A DNA stretch of 64,000 nt from Roseiarcus sp963721905 (GCA_963721905.1 CAVRMF010000008.1:532669-596668); one strand, 5' to 3'; positions 52,002 to 61,084 are shown, counted from the first letter of the stretch. Notes: a model not told the origin generated them from the sequence alone. Translations and numbers: made by a program.

Positions 52002-53236
52002 GTGGAAGTGAACAAGAGAGCACTCACCGGACCATCGAGCGGGTGGCTCGCGAGTCTTACGGTCGCCTGGTGGCATACCTTTCCTCGCACACGCGCGACG
52101 TGGCCAGTGCGGAGGACGCCCTCAGTAGTGCATTAGTAAAAGCGCTTACAACTTGGCCGCGAGACGGCGTGCCACAGAATCCAGAAGCCTGGTTGCTGAC
52201 GACGGCGCGCCACTCTCTCATCGATCTCGTTCGTCATCGGCAAGTAGCCGAGGCGAGCGAGCCTACTCTGCTGCTCCTCAGCGAAGAGTCCAAGGAGCCC
52301 AATCTGACATTGTCAACAGAGTTTCCAGATGAACGGCTGAAACTCCTGTTTGTGTGTGCACATCCGGCAATTGATGCGGCGATGCACACGCCGCTCATGC
52401 TCCAGACGGTTCTCGGGCTGGATGCCGCGCGCATTGCCCACGCCTTCCTGGTTTCGCCGACGACAATGGGGCAGCGTCTGGTGCGTGCTAAGACAAAAAT
52501 CCGCGACGGCGGTATTCAATTCGAAATCCCGCAAGAGCGTGAACTGCCGCCGCGGCTCGACGCCGTGCTGGAAGCAATTTATGCCGCCTTCGGAATCGGC
52601 TGGGATGACATGGCAGGCGTCGACCAGCGCGGACGGGATCTGGCCGAGGAAGCGATCTGGCTCACGCGAGTGCTTCTCCAGTTGCTGCCAAGCGAGGCGG
52701 AGGTCCACGGCCTTTTAGCTCTCATGCTTCACTGCGAAGCTCGGCGCGCGGCGCGAAGGGGGCGGCATGGCCGGTACGTTGCTCTTTCCGAACAGGACAC
52801 GAAGCAATGGTCTCTTCCCTTAATAGAAGAGGCAGACGGCCATCTCGCTGAGGCGTTCAAGAAAGGACGGTTCGGCCGGTTTCAACTTGAAGCCGCCATT
52901 CAGTCGGTACATGCGGAGCGGGCACGCAGCGGTCGGATTGAGTGGGGAGCGATTGTAGGGTTCTATAAACAACTGATCCGCATATCGCCGACGCTCGGTA
53001 CACAAACCGGATACGCCGCGGCAGTGGCCGAAGCGAATGGTCCGCATGCGGGGCTGGCGCTGTTGGATGGGATCGACCCGGACGATGTCTCCGCTTATCA
53101 GCCTTACTGGGCAGTTCGCGCTCACCTCCTGCAGCGGCTCGGGAAAATGTCTGAGGCCGCGGATGCCTTCGACCGGGCGATTGGTCTGGCCGAGGACCCC
53201 GCGGTGAGACAGTTCCTGCTCCAAAAGCGGGGCTGA
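51998..53236 (+). CDS. ECF42-type sigma factor (DUF6596)
   Basis: A 412-residue RNA polymerase sigma factor. Region 2 is GRLVAYLSSHTRDVASAEDALSSAL; region 4 is AARIAHAFLVSPTTMGQRLVRAKTKI. It is followed by a C-terminal extension of about 220 residues with the DUF6596 pattern LPPRLDAVLEAIYAAFGIGW and TPR-like repeats (LLALMLHCEARRAARRGRHG). That extension defines the ECF42 group, where it is needed for activity (recollection of the literature). No anti-sigma is nearby; regulation is likely through the extension. Confidence 0.9.
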   Translation: MSGSEQESTHRTIERVARESYGRLVAYLSSHTRDVASAEDALSSALVKALTTWPRDGVPQNPEAWLLTTARHSLIDLVRHRQVAEASEPTLLLLSEESKEPNLTLSTEFPDERLKLLFVCAHPAIDAAMHTPLMLQTVLGLDAARIAHAFLVSPTTMGQRLVRAKTKIRDGGIQFEIPQERELPPRLDAVLEAIYAAFGIGWDDMAGVDQRGRDLAEEAIWLTRVLLQLLPSEAEVHGLLALMLHCEARRAARRGRHGRYVALSEQDTKQWSLPLIEEADGHLAEAFKKGRFGRFQLEAAIQSVHAERARSGRIEWGAIVGFYKQLIRISPTLGTQTGYAAAVAEANGPHAGLALLDGIDPDDVSAYQPYWAVRAHLLQRLGKMSEAADAFDRAIGLAEDPAVRQFLLQKRG

Positions 53237-53252
53237 TTTTTTTCTGCTGCTT

Positions 53253-53279
53253 TGTCGAAGTGAACTCCCTCCACCCGTC
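53253..53279 (+). promoter_or_regulatory. ECF42-type promoter of SDR gene
   Basis: TGTCGA (53253-53258), 17 bases, CGTC (53276-53279), followed by CCCTATAGAAGC. It is 44 bases before the SDR start and shares an extended block CCCTCCACCCGTCACCC with the promoter at 54079. Confidence 0.75.
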
Positions 53280-53322
53280 ACCCCTATAGAAGCCACCTGA
53301 GAGGTGATTGATAGGAGGACAT

Positions 53323-54048
53323 ATGACAATCGCAGACAAAGCAGTTCTAGTGACCGGGGCCAATCGCGGAATCGGAAAGGCGCTGGTCGAGGAAGCCTTG
53401 AGGAGAGGCGCGAAGCGGGTGTATGCCAGTACACGCCAGCCCTTGACCCATTCGGATGAGCGGGTCACGCCCCTGACCCTGGACGTGACCGACGCTCGGC
53501 AGATTCAAGGAGCAGTCCAGAGAGTCGAATCTCTCGATCTCCTCATCAACAATGCCGGCTTGGCGCTTTATGACGACTTGAGCGATCGCGCCGCGCTCGA
53601 ACAAAGTCTGGCCGTCAATCTCTATGGCCCGTATGGCGTAACCCAGGCTTTCCTGCAGCTGCTGACGCGTTCTCGAGGAGCCATCGTAAATGTCCTGTCG
53701 TTATCAGCCATTGCGGCTGTGCCGTTCAGTCCAGCTTATTCGATCTCCAAGGCAGCCGCGTTTTCGCTGGCACAATCGCTGCGCGTTCTTCTGGCCAAGC
53801 GGGACATTCTAGTGCATGTGGTCCTGCCCGGCCCCGTGGATACGGATATGACCCGAGGCCTGCAAATACCGAAGGCCTCGCCAGAGTCCGTTGCGCGCGC
53901 TATCTTCGACGGAGTGGCGAAAGGGGAAGAGGAAATATTTCCGGATCCCATGTCAGAGGGCGTCGCGGAGGGTTGGCGTGGCGGTGCGGTCAAAGCACTC
54001 CAGCGCCAGTTTGCCGCGCTCGTTAACGCGGAGCCCGTCAACGCATAA
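53323..54048 (+). CDS. Short-chain dehydrogenase/reductase
   Basis: A 241-residue NAD(P)-dependent oxidoreductase with VTGANRGIGKAL (cofactor loop), INNAGLALYDD, Ser in NVLSLSAIAA, catalytic YSISKAA, and GPVDTDMTRG. The ATG at 53323 follows AGGAGG by seven bases. Substrate unknown. It is the first gene after the sigma factor and carries its own ECF-type promoter, so it is probably a regulon member. Confidence 0.9.
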   Translation: MTIADKAVLVTGANRGIGKALVEEALRRGAKRVYASTRQPLTHSDERVTPLTLDVTDARQIQGAVQRVESLDLLINNAGLALYDDLSDRAALEQSLAVNLYGPYGVTQAFLQLLTRSRGAIVNVLSLSAIAAVPFSPAYSISKAAAFSLAQSLRVLLAKRDILVHVVLPGPVDTDMTRGLQIPKASPESVARAIFDGVAKGEEEIFPDPMSEGVAEGWRGGAVKALQRQFAALVNAEPVNA

Positions 54049-54078
54049 AGCAAGGGAGGGAATTCTTTCTATTTGATC

Positions 54079-54105
54079 TGGCGAAAGGAATTCCCTCCAC
54101 CCGTC
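54079..54105 (+). promoter_or_regulatory. ECF42-type promoter of small protein-DUF899 operon
   Basis: TGGCGA (54079-54084), 17 bases, CGTC (54102-54105), with the same downstream CCCATATAGAAGC. The first box differs by one base from the other two. It lies 54 bases before the small membrane protein gene. Confidence 0.7.
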
Positions 54106-54158
54106 ACCCATATAGAAGCGGACTCAGCAGTCACGCTTCGCTACCGAGGAGGTGAATC

Positions 54159-54323
54159 ATGTGTCCATTCTGTTGGACAACCGTGGGATTAGTCGTTGCC
54201 GGCGCGGTTTCTACCGGCGGGCTGACAGCGTTGGCCGTGAAAGTGTCTCGCAAGAGCTGGACAGGGGAAGTCCTGCCGAACTCAGAGGAAAGGAAGAATC
54301 AAAATGTCGACCGGAACAAATGA
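54159..54323 (+). CDS. Small CxxC membrane protein upstream of DUF899
   Basis: A 54-residue protein: MCPFCWTTVGLVVAGAVSTG then GLTALAVKVSRKSW and a charged tail. It has a CPFC motif at the N-terminus and one membrane helix. AGGAGG lies seven bases before the ATG. Its end overlaps the DUF899 start by 20 bases, so the two are coupled. Similar short MCPxC membrane proteins occur beside DUF899 genes in other soil bacteria (recollection). A thiol-redox link to the thioredoxin-like DUF899 protein is possible. Confidence 0.75.
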   Translation: MCPFCWTTVGLVVAGAVSTGGLTALAVKVSRKSWTGEVLPNSEERKNQNVDRNK

Positions 54324-55092
54324 GAAGCCGAATCTCGCGATGAATACTCCTTCGATCGTGTCGTACCAAGAGTGGGAGGCTGCGCGCCAGCAGCTCCTCG
54401 TGAAGGAGAAGGCTTTAACCCGCTCCCGTGACGCGCTGGCTGCCGAACGCCGGCGGATGCCTTGGCTGGCGGTGGACAAGAAGTACGAGTTCGACGGACC
54501 CAACGGCAAGGTAAGCCTGCTCGATTTATTCGAGGCCCGCCCGCAGTTGATCGTCTATCGTGCCTTCTTCGAGCCCGGAGTTTTCGGCTGGCCCGAGCAC
54601 GCCTGCCGCGGCTGCTCCCTGGGTGCCGATCAGGTCGCGCACCTGGCCCACCTGAACGCACGCGACACCACCCTCGCCTATGCCTCACGCGCGCCGCAGG
54701 CGGACATCGCGCGCCTGAAGTCGCGGATGGGCTGGGAGATGCCGTGGTACACCATCACCGACGGCTTCGACAAGGACTTCGGCGTCGATGAATGGCACGG
54801 GCACAACGTGTTTTTCCGCGATGGCGACCGGGTGTTCCGCACATACTTCACTAACAACCGCGGCGACGAGGCGATGGGGAGCACCTGGAGCTACCTCGAC
54901 CTCACGCCGCTCGGCCGGCAGGAGACTTGGGAGGACTCGCCAGAAGGTTACCCCCAGACTCCGCCGTACAAGTGGTGGAACTGGCATGACAACTACGACC
55001 TAGGGGCCTCGCCGGACGCGAAGTGGGTCAAGGTGTCCGACGCGGGAGAAGCCGCCTTCCGAAAGCACGACCCAGAGGCGAAAGCGAGCTAA
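54304..55092 (+). CDS. DUF899 thioredoxin-like family protein
   Basis: A 262-residue soluble protein. It has EWEAARQQLLVKEKALTRSR and RRRMPWLAVDKKYEFDGPNG near the N-terminus, then the thioredoxin-like core YRAFFEPGVFGWPEHACRGC with a CRGC pair, and the end QTPPYKWWNWHDNY. The family is thought to be thioredoxin-like and is often found near ECF sigma factors; the reaction is not established. It forms an operon with the 54-residue membrane protein under an ECF42-type promoter. Confidence 0.9.
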   Translation: MSTGTNEKPNLAMNTPSIVSYQEWEAARQQLLVKEKALTRSRDALAAERRRMPWLAVDKKYEFDGPNGKVSLLDLFEARPQLIVYRAFFEPGVFGWPEHACRGCSLGADQVAHLAHLNARDTTLAYASRAPQADIARLKSRMGWEMPWYTITDGFDKDFGVDEWHGHNVFFRDGDRVFRTYFTNNRGDEAMGSTWSYLDLTPLGRQETWEDSPEGYPQTPPYKWWNWHDNYDLGASPDAKWVKVSDAGEAAFRKHDPEAKAS

Positions 55093-55102
55093 AGAATTGC
55101 TC

Positions 55103-55380
55103 TTACATTGGAAGGTCATCCAGAGATGCCATATCGGCGGCCGCAGGCGAATCGCGGCCGTCACTTTGGCGCTCACGTCCGTCAGTTCAGTGCCCTGCCA
55201 CGCTTCGACTTGTTTTCGCATGGGCTCAAAGTTCCGCAGCATGCGATCAACGCCGGCCGAGATGCAGTCAATCAGCGAGGACGACTTTGAGTGTTCCGCA
55301 AGAACGAGTGTGAACATGTCGGTGACAATCCTTCCAAATTCTGAATATCCTAATGTTCACACTTCCCCGAAGCCGACTTC
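55103..55380 (-). pseudogene. Decayed gene remnant, direct repeat copy 2
   Basis: On the minus strand VLAEHSKSSSLIDCISAGVD, RMLRNFEPMRKQVEAWQG and TELTDVSAKV run in one frame, then lose sense. This looks like the tail of a DUF932-type plasmid or phage protein (tentative). Bases 55223-55380 match copy 1 at 49533-49684 at most positions, including the terminal GAAGCCGACTTC. There is no start and no complete domain. Confidence 0.6.
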
Positions 55381-55489
55381 GGGAGAGTTTGCTAGTGGCA
55401 AGGGGATTTCGCCTCTCTAGACCGATCAGTCGCCGGGTGACCATCGGCAGCGGGTTCCAGTCCAGTGGTCCCCGCCATTCCTTCGAGTC

Positions 55490-57214
55490 CTATGGGGACT
55501 TAGGCCTGGCCTGAACGCTGATTTCTCCCTCATCCGTGATTTTTATTTCTTGATGCGGAGCTTTGCAATCATCGCCGAGTTTTCTCACCCGAAAGCCTGC
55601 TCCCGCTTTCCAATGCAGGACCCCGCTCCAGACACCGTTTGGTCCTTCCGTCGGGTACGGGTCTTCTGAGTATTCCGGTTGGAACTGCCCCTGGACACGA
55701 ACCGTGGCTTCCGCCGAACCCGTCTTCCTGCGGATGAGCGAAGCAGTAGCTTCGAGAAACTCATGGCCGCAACCTGCGTACACGGAACTGTCGCCGGCAA
55801 GGCGCACCGCGTTCGCGATCAGCTTCCCGCCCACAGCTTCGATACCCACCCAGTAGACAATGTGCGCGACATTCTGTCCGTCCTGAGGGGCCGTGACAAT
55901 CACGTCGAACGCGCTAAAACCCGGTCGCTGCTCAAGGATGTGTGTGCGGTAGGTATCGTGTGCAAGGGGGACGTAAGGGGAAAGATCTTCCAAATCTTTT
56001 GCAGTGAGGGGAACAACTTCCTCCTTGCCGAAAACCCTCTTGAATTCGTCGGTCTGGTCGCCAGCAATTCCCCACTTGGGAATCGACTGGATCGCCGGCT
56101 TGTCGTTGCCGTGCAAAGTGACCACGGAAAGATGCGCATTCATCATGTCTCCAGAGCCTGCGCTGGCAAATACGAATATTTCACTGTCGGGCATTACGTT
56201 TTTGAGGCGCTCAAGAAGAGTCGTCGAACCCAATGTAATCGAGGGAAACCGCTGGGAATAAACATTCGAAACAAAGGCGTCGTTTGTTTCCGTCGTTGGT
56301 TGTCTCGAATCCGAAGGGCGAGTTGACCAACGTCTGCAAAAGCCCGAGGGTGATTCGCAACCGGTTCGACTGGCCTGCTGGAGAGCAAATAGAACTCTGA
56401 CTGCGCGGTGCGCGCAGCGTGGGGACTGCCGTACGGGGTCGTCAAGGTGCAATGAAAATCGCTCGCAGCGGCATCCCATGGACATTCAATCGTGTCGTGG
56501 CCCTCCCAAGCCTCGTCTTGCGCGGAGCATGCGCCACCGATTGGCTCGAAAGCCTTGCACGTCATTACCGTAACAATCTCCGGCGTACCTTTGCGCAAAT
56601 CGAGAAGAAGATGATGATCGATGGTTTCGGTCTGATATACCCCGCTGGAGTCGTGCTGATAAAACGAGATGAAAAAGCGGCATTTTGGTGTCGGGCGTCG
56701 CGAGTTGAAGATGCAGCCACTCGGCCATTTCGTCAGGCTTTGACGACGCCCCATCCCCCGGACTTGCATTGGACGGATTGCTGTCTGAGTCGTGCTGGCC
56801 CCAGCGTTGAATGAAGAGAGACTCGTCGGACTCCTGCTCCACATTTGCAACCTCAAACCAGCGCTCAGCCTTCGGCCCAACCACATGAACTGCGAGCGCA
56901 AGTCGGTCGATGGAGTTACTCATCGCGCCCTGGTCGTAGCCTTCACGACTGGGCACGGGCACATGCCAGCGGTAGAATTCCACGCGCGTGAACCCAGTCG
57001 TTGCCGCATCGAATCCATCAAACCGGAGGGCAGGGTGTGCTTTCCATTGCTGGATGGCGTCTGCGGAAGTAAGCTCGTCGAACCTGAGATGCTCGTCGTC
57101 GAATTCCGCGCGTAGCTTAGGGTCGCAACTGAATTGGCCGGGTGCGTTTGTTTGAGCAACCGCGCACCCAGGCAGGAGAAAGAGGGCGATCCAGAGCAGT
57201 CCGTCCATCTTCAT
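55490..57214 (-). pseudogene. Secreted hypothetical protein with two frameshifts
   Basis: A signal peptide (MDGLLWIALFLLPGCAVAQ) begins one frame. At about 56,685 a T run (five T in GCTTTTTC) shifts reading to FFISFYQHDSSGVYQTETID. Near 56,310 reading returns to the first frame at TNDAFVSNVYSQRFPSITLG and ends at 55490. The two shifts cancel, giving about 574 residues when repaired. Pieces such as DEAWEGHDTIECPWDAAASD and GSGDMMNAHLSVV show protein-like composition. I do not recognise the family. It could be a sequence-error artefact rather than a decayed gene. Confidence 0.6.
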
Positions 57215-58272
57215 AGCGTGAAGTCCAGTGAACTCCATCGGAGGTGATCGAATCGACCAAAGCAATTGGATGCTTTTCTGACTGGAGTAGGCGCGACCGA
57301 GTCCCCATTTCGTCGCGTAAGAAGCACGCCTACCATTGTTCTTCAATCGCCAGTGTGAAGCCGAGTCTCATTCGTGTGGTCACGTTCGCATCAGTCTACC
57401 GTAAGGCAGGTAACTGTTGGTTAGCCGGGACACTGCCAACGATCGGATTATTGGGAGTAAGGCCAACGATCCAGAAGTTGGGCAGAAACGGGCTTATGGG
57501 AAGCGCCGGAGTCGCTTTCCCAGATGCCGACAAAAGTCAACTCGGAATGGCTGAATCCCCGGCTTCTGATCGCATTGCATTCACCTTATCCCTGCTTGAA
57601 ACCGGACTGCGCATATGCCCTGCGGAGAAAAGCCTGGACAGTGGCCTCGTGCTCAGCTGGGCAGTCCGTTCTCTGCGGTCCGGTTTGCTGAGGAATAATC
57701 GCGAAATACGGGCAGGTTTCGCGTATTTCGGAGGTAGGACGGCGGAATTTCTCTGCAGTTAAGACTTGCTGGCGGAGAGAGTGGGATTCGATAATCGCGA
57801 ACGCTGCTATCTCTCATCATTTGAGGAACATCGACTGTAAACTATTCTAAGGACAACTTTTACTCCACATTGCAGCCTTTAATTTTTGTTGCATCTGTTG
57901 CTCCTGAATCCCCATTTTTCGTGCTTTTCGGTATCACTGGTATCACCGACTAGAGGGATCAAATAGACGCAGCGTCTTCCTTCGCGCGTCCTGCGCAGCA
58001 GACAGTTCTCCTTGCTTTTGCGCCCTTCGAAGAGCCTTGATAAAAATGGCTTCGACCCTCGCCTGCTTGTCGCGTAAGAAATCTGGGAGGACCACATCGG
58101 ATGGGTCGCGCTGAGGAGCAGGCATCCTCTCTCATGTTGTTCGGACAGTCTCGCCAGCCAAGCCGTCGATAGCGTCGCTATTACGGTCGTCGCTCTTTCA
58201 CCACCCGTGTCGTGCGCACAACCGAAAAAGATAATAGTTGACTGTCCAGACGCTTATCTATACTATTAACTC
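57215..58272. other. Non-coding stretch with possible TetR fragment
   Basis: About 1 kb without a convincing gene. A plus-strand frame at 57244-57762 lacks motifs and a ribosome site. On the minus strand 57943-58125 encodes 60 residues (LPDFLRDKQARVEAIFIKAL then RRAQKQGELSAAQDARR) that resemble the C-terminal helices of a TetR protein, so it may be a fragment. The right end holds the promoter of the next TetR gene. Confidence 0.4.
58238..58266 (+). promoter_or_regulatory. Sigma-70-like promoter and operator before TetR gene
   Basis: TTGACT (58238-58243), 17 bases, TACTAT (58261-58266). The start codon is only seven bases past the -10 box, which would make the transcript leaderless. TGACTGTCCAGAC (58239-58251) inside it recurs as TGACTGACTAGAC before the SDR gene (58857-58869) and is the likely operator. 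Confidence 0.6.
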
Positions 58273-58839
58273 ATGTCAAGGCCGAAGAGCGATGAGAAGA
58301 GAAGCGCGATTCTGGAGGCGGCGACGCGAATTATCGTTACGCAGGGCCTGAGCGCGCCGACAGCTGGCATCGCGAAAGAGGCTGGCGTTGCGAATGGATC
58401 GCTTTTCACTTACTTCGAAACCAAAACGGACCTCTTCAATCAGCTCTATCTTGAACTGAAAATTGAGATGGCGTCTACCGCTACGAAGAACCTTCCCACA
58501 GGCGCAGAACCTCGCGAGCAGCTTTGGAACCTGTGGCAACACTGGATGAGCTGGGCAGTGTCCTACCCCGAGAAGAGACGAGCGCTGGCACAGCTCGGCG
58601 TCTCTGACGAGATCACGCCGGAGACCCGCGCGGCGGGCCACAAGACGATGGCAGGCGTCGCAGGATTGCTGGAACACATTCGCGCCAGCGGCCCGATGCG
58701 TAAGGCCCCAATGGGTTTCGTCGTCGCGATCATGAACTCTGTCGCGGAGGCGACGATAGATTTCATGACTCAGGATTCAGCCCATGCAAAGAAGCACTGC
58801 AAAGAGGGCTTCGAGGCTCTGTGGCGCGTGGTAGCTTGA
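58273..58839 (+). CDS. TetR/AcrR-family transcriptional regulator
   Basis: A 188-residue repressor: RSAILEAATRIIVTQGLSAP, then IAKEAGVANGSLFTYFETKTDLF, followed by a helical ligand domain (EQLWNLWQHWMSWAVSYPEK). The ATG at 58273 starts directly after the promoter. It is followed by an SDR gene whose leader carries a copy of the same putative operator, so the pair looks like a regulator-target unit. Confidence 0.9.
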   Translation: MSRPKSDEKRSAILEAATRIIVTQGLSAPTAGIAKEAGVANGSLFTYFETKTDLFNQLYLELKIEMASTATKNLPTGAEPREQLWNLWQHWMSWAVSYPEKRRALAQLGVSDEITPETRAAGHKTMAGVAGLLEHIRASGPMRKAPMGFVVAIMNSVAEATIDFMTQDSAHAKKHCKEGFEALWRVVA

Positions 58840-58856
58840 TTTTTTTGGGTCTATAA

Positions 58857-58869
58857 TGACTGACTAGAC
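58857..58869. promoter_or_regulatory. Second copy of putative TetR operator
   Basis: TGACTGACTAGAC matches TGACTGTCCAGAC at 58239-58251 in 10 of 13 positions, and a TATAAT-like box (58852-58857) touches it. It lies 30 bases before the SDR start. Confidence 0.5.
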
Positions 58870-58898
58870 AGACACTGTAAATCAGAATGGAGCGCACA

Positions 58899-59681
58899 AT
58901 GTTGATGGAAACGAATGCAATTACCCCAAAGAAGATTGCGATTGTCACCGGTGGCAGTCGTGGTATTGGCCGCAGTACGGTTGAGAGCCTCGCGAAGCGC
59001 GGCGTCAACACGATCTTCACGTATCACACGCATGGCACGGACGCGGAGGCGGTCATTGCCACGGTGAAAGACGCGGGAGCGAAGGCCATTGCTCTGCAAC
59101 TGGACGCCGGCAATGTCGCGTCGTTCGATGCGTTCGTCGAGAGCGTTAACGACGCGCTCGCCAACCTCTCAGCCACGCGCTTTAACTTCCTGGTGAACAA
59201 CGCGGGTAACAGTCACCGCAACATGCCGTTTGCAACGGCCACCGAGGAAGAGTTCGACAGCATCTACAACGTCCACTTCAAAGGCGTTTTCTTCCTGACG
59301 CAGAAGCTTCTCCCCCTGATCAAGGATGGCGGCCGCATCGTCAACATATCGACAGTGCGGACTCGCACTGCCTCGCCCGGAGGGGCGGTCTACGCCTCGA
59401 TGAAGGGAGCGGTCGAAGTGCTGTCGAGGCATCTGGCAAAGGAGTTGGGTCCGCGCAGGATCGCCGTCAATGTGGTTGCGCCGGGCCCGGTCGAAACCGA
59501 TTTCAGCGGCGGCATCGTTCGCGACAATCCTGCTGTCAACAAGATGATTGCCGAAAATACGGCACTAGGCCGGGCAGGTCTGCCAGAAGATCTCGGCCCT
59601 ATGATCGCGTCGCTTCTCTCGGAAGAGAATCATTGGGTCAATGCGCAGCGGATCGAGGTCGCAGGCGGAGTCGCAATTTGA
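58899..59681 (+). CDS. Short-chain dehydrogenase/reductase
   Basis: A 260-residue NAD(P)-dependent oxidoreductase with VTGGSRGIGRSTVESLAKRG, LVNNAGNSHRNM, GGRIVNISTVRTR, catalytic YASMKGAVEVLSRHLAKELG, and VAPGPVETDFSGG, ending VNAQRIEVAGGVAI as in classical SDRs. Several ATGs are possible; 58899 has GGAG eight bases upstream. Probably controlled by the upstream TetR protein. The secreted SRPBCC-type gene follows 104 bases on. Confidence 0.9.
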   Translation: MLMETNAITPKKIAIVTGGSRGIGRSTVESLAKRGVNTIFTYHTHGTDAEAVIATVKDAGAKAIALQLDAGNVASFDAFVESVNDALANLSATRFNFLVNNAGNSHRNMPFATATEEEFDSIYNVHFKGVFFLTQKLLPLIKDGGRIVNISTVRTRTASPGGAVYASMKGAVEVLSRHLAKELGPRRIAVNVVAPGPVETDFSGGIVRDNPAVNKMIAENTALGRAGLPEDLGPMIASLLSEENHWVNAQRIEVAGGVAI

Positions 59682-59785
59682 CGTCCAGGATTCAGCCACT
59701 AGAGATGAGTGCGAGGCCGCTGGACGCGCTCAGGTCCAGGACCCCGCGGTGTCCAATCGCAAGACAACTGAAAAAGGAGAGCAAC

Positions 59786-60409
59786 ATGCCAAGCGGAAGA
59801 TTGATGAAGCACCTATTTTTGCCTTTGTTGGGTTTTGGCGTGATAGCGGCGGCGACCGCCGCGTCAGCGCAAACCGCCCCGCCAGCCTTTGTTTCTGCTA
59901 TCGGCGACAACACCAACGTCGTCTTTGTCGAAAACCATATAGTGATCGACAGGCCTGCGAATGAGATATTTGATTTCGTCTCAACCCCAGGGAACGTCTA
60001 TAAATGGTTTACTAAGTCGAGCGACGCAAAACCGTTTATCACCGGGGCGCTCGACCACCCCAACCGCGTCGGCGATCAAGTATTCGAAAACATCGACTTT
60101 CCGGATGGGAGAAAGCTGAGCTTGGTGCAGACGACAGTCGTCTGTATTCCTGGCTTCGAGTGGGTGGTCACGGGGCAGCCCATCGGCAGCGACGGCAAGC
60201 CCTTGCCGCAAGTGCTTTCACTTGCGGTCTGGACCGTACAGTCTCTTCCCGGTGGCAAGAGTATGTTCAGCAGGTTCTTCTCCCTTGTCGGGTCGGAAGG
60301 AAGCGTGACCGTGTCGCGCTCGAAGAATGGCGCCTTGGACCCGGTGGGGAGCCAGGCCGCGCTGGAACGGCTCAAGAAATACCTTGAGGGGTCGCAGGAG
60401 AAGAACTGA
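59786..60409 (+). CDS. Exported SRPBCC-like (polyketide cyclase-type) protein
   Basis: A 207-residue protein with a signal peptide (MKHLFLPLLGFGVIAAATAA then SAQT). Its lipid/ligand-binding domain begins VFVENHIVIDRPANEIFDFV and continues GNVYKWFTKSSD, with a C-terminal helix SQAALERLKKYLEG. This is the START/SRPBCC layout, which binds hydrophobic ligands. An export signal is unusual for this fold. AAAGGAG precedes the ATG. Ligand unknown. Confidence 0.75.
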   Translation: MPSGRLMKHLFLPLLGFGVIAAATAASAQTAPPAFVSAIGDNTNVVFVENHIVIDRPANEIFDFVSTPGNVYKWFTKSSDAKPFITGALDHPNRVGDQVFENIDFPDGRKLSLVQTTVVCIPGFEWVVTGQPIGSDGKPLPQVLSLAVWTVQSLPGGKSMFSRFFSLVGSEGSVTVSRSKNGALDPVGSQAALERLKKYLEGSQEKN

Positions 60410-60423
60410 GCAATAGTGATCGT

Positions 60424-60450
60424 CCCGGACGCTCCGGCGAGGCGTCCGGG
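60424..60450. terminator. Possible terminator hairpin
   Basis: A perfect nine-base stem CCCGGACGC/GCGTCCGGG with a nine-base loop, 15 bases after the SRPBCC stop codon. No T-run follows, so it may be a Rho-dependent or processing hairpin. Confidence 0.5.
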
Positions 60451-60598
60451 ATTCTGCCGCGACAGCGATACCCCTTAATTCCCACCCTTTCGGAGAGTCA
60501 GTAGTACCGACAAAACGCACTTCTCGCCAGCAGTCGATCAAGTGAGGAGAAGTCGACATATGAGGACTATTCGCCGCGCGGGCACCATATCGATCAGG

Positions 60599-61084
60599 TC
60601 ATTTGGGCAGTCGGCTCTCTGCGGAATGCATATTCTGGGCACACCGTTGAAGCATGGACCGTAGTGTACCGATCTCCTCAGCAGTAAAACCGACTGTCAT
60701 GCTCTTCTCCACATCATCGATTGCTTTGCGTGCGCTTGCCAGCACCTCAGTGCCTTTTTGCGTCAACTCACTCTGCATGATGCGTCCGTGTGTCTGGTGA
60801 GGAGTTCGATGCAAGAGCCTCATCTTTTCCAGGTTGGCCACGATCCCCAGCATGCTCTGTGCTGTGACAAACGCCCCACGTGCAAGGGAGGCATTTGAAA
60901 TGCCCGGTTGCTGCTGAACTGCGGATAAAACGTTGAACTGTGCCGTGGTCACACCTAGATGGCTAAGCTGGTCATCCATGCTCGTCCGGAGTGCGTGTTG
61001 TGCTCGCTTGAGCACGTATCCTAGCCGATCCGCCATCGGATGTTCTGGTGCCATGTTCGTCGATGTGCCTTCCACGCTTGACAT
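60599..61084 (-). CDS. MarR-family transcriptional regulator
   Basis: A 161-residue winged-helix protein: LSHLGVTTAQFNVLSAVQQQ, NASLARGAFVTAQSMLGIV, then HRTPHQTHGRIMQSELTQKG. The ATG at 61084 lies inside a perfect palindrome shared with the divergent gene. MarR proteins usually sense phenolic or oxidising compounds. The divergent VOC-monooxygenase protein is the probable target. Confidence 0.88.
   Translation of the reverse strand: MSSVEGTSTNMAPEHPMADRLGYVLKRAQHALRTSMDDQLSHLGVTTAQFNVLSAVQQQPGISNASLARGAFVTAQSMLGIVANLEKMRLLHRTPHQTHGRIMQSELTQKGTEVLASARKAIDDVEKSMTVGFTAEEIGTLRSMLQRCAQNMHSAESRLPK

Noticed and set aside
57244..57762. 172-residue plus-strand frame
   Set aside because: No recognisable motif, weak codon bias and no ribosome site; treated as non-coding.
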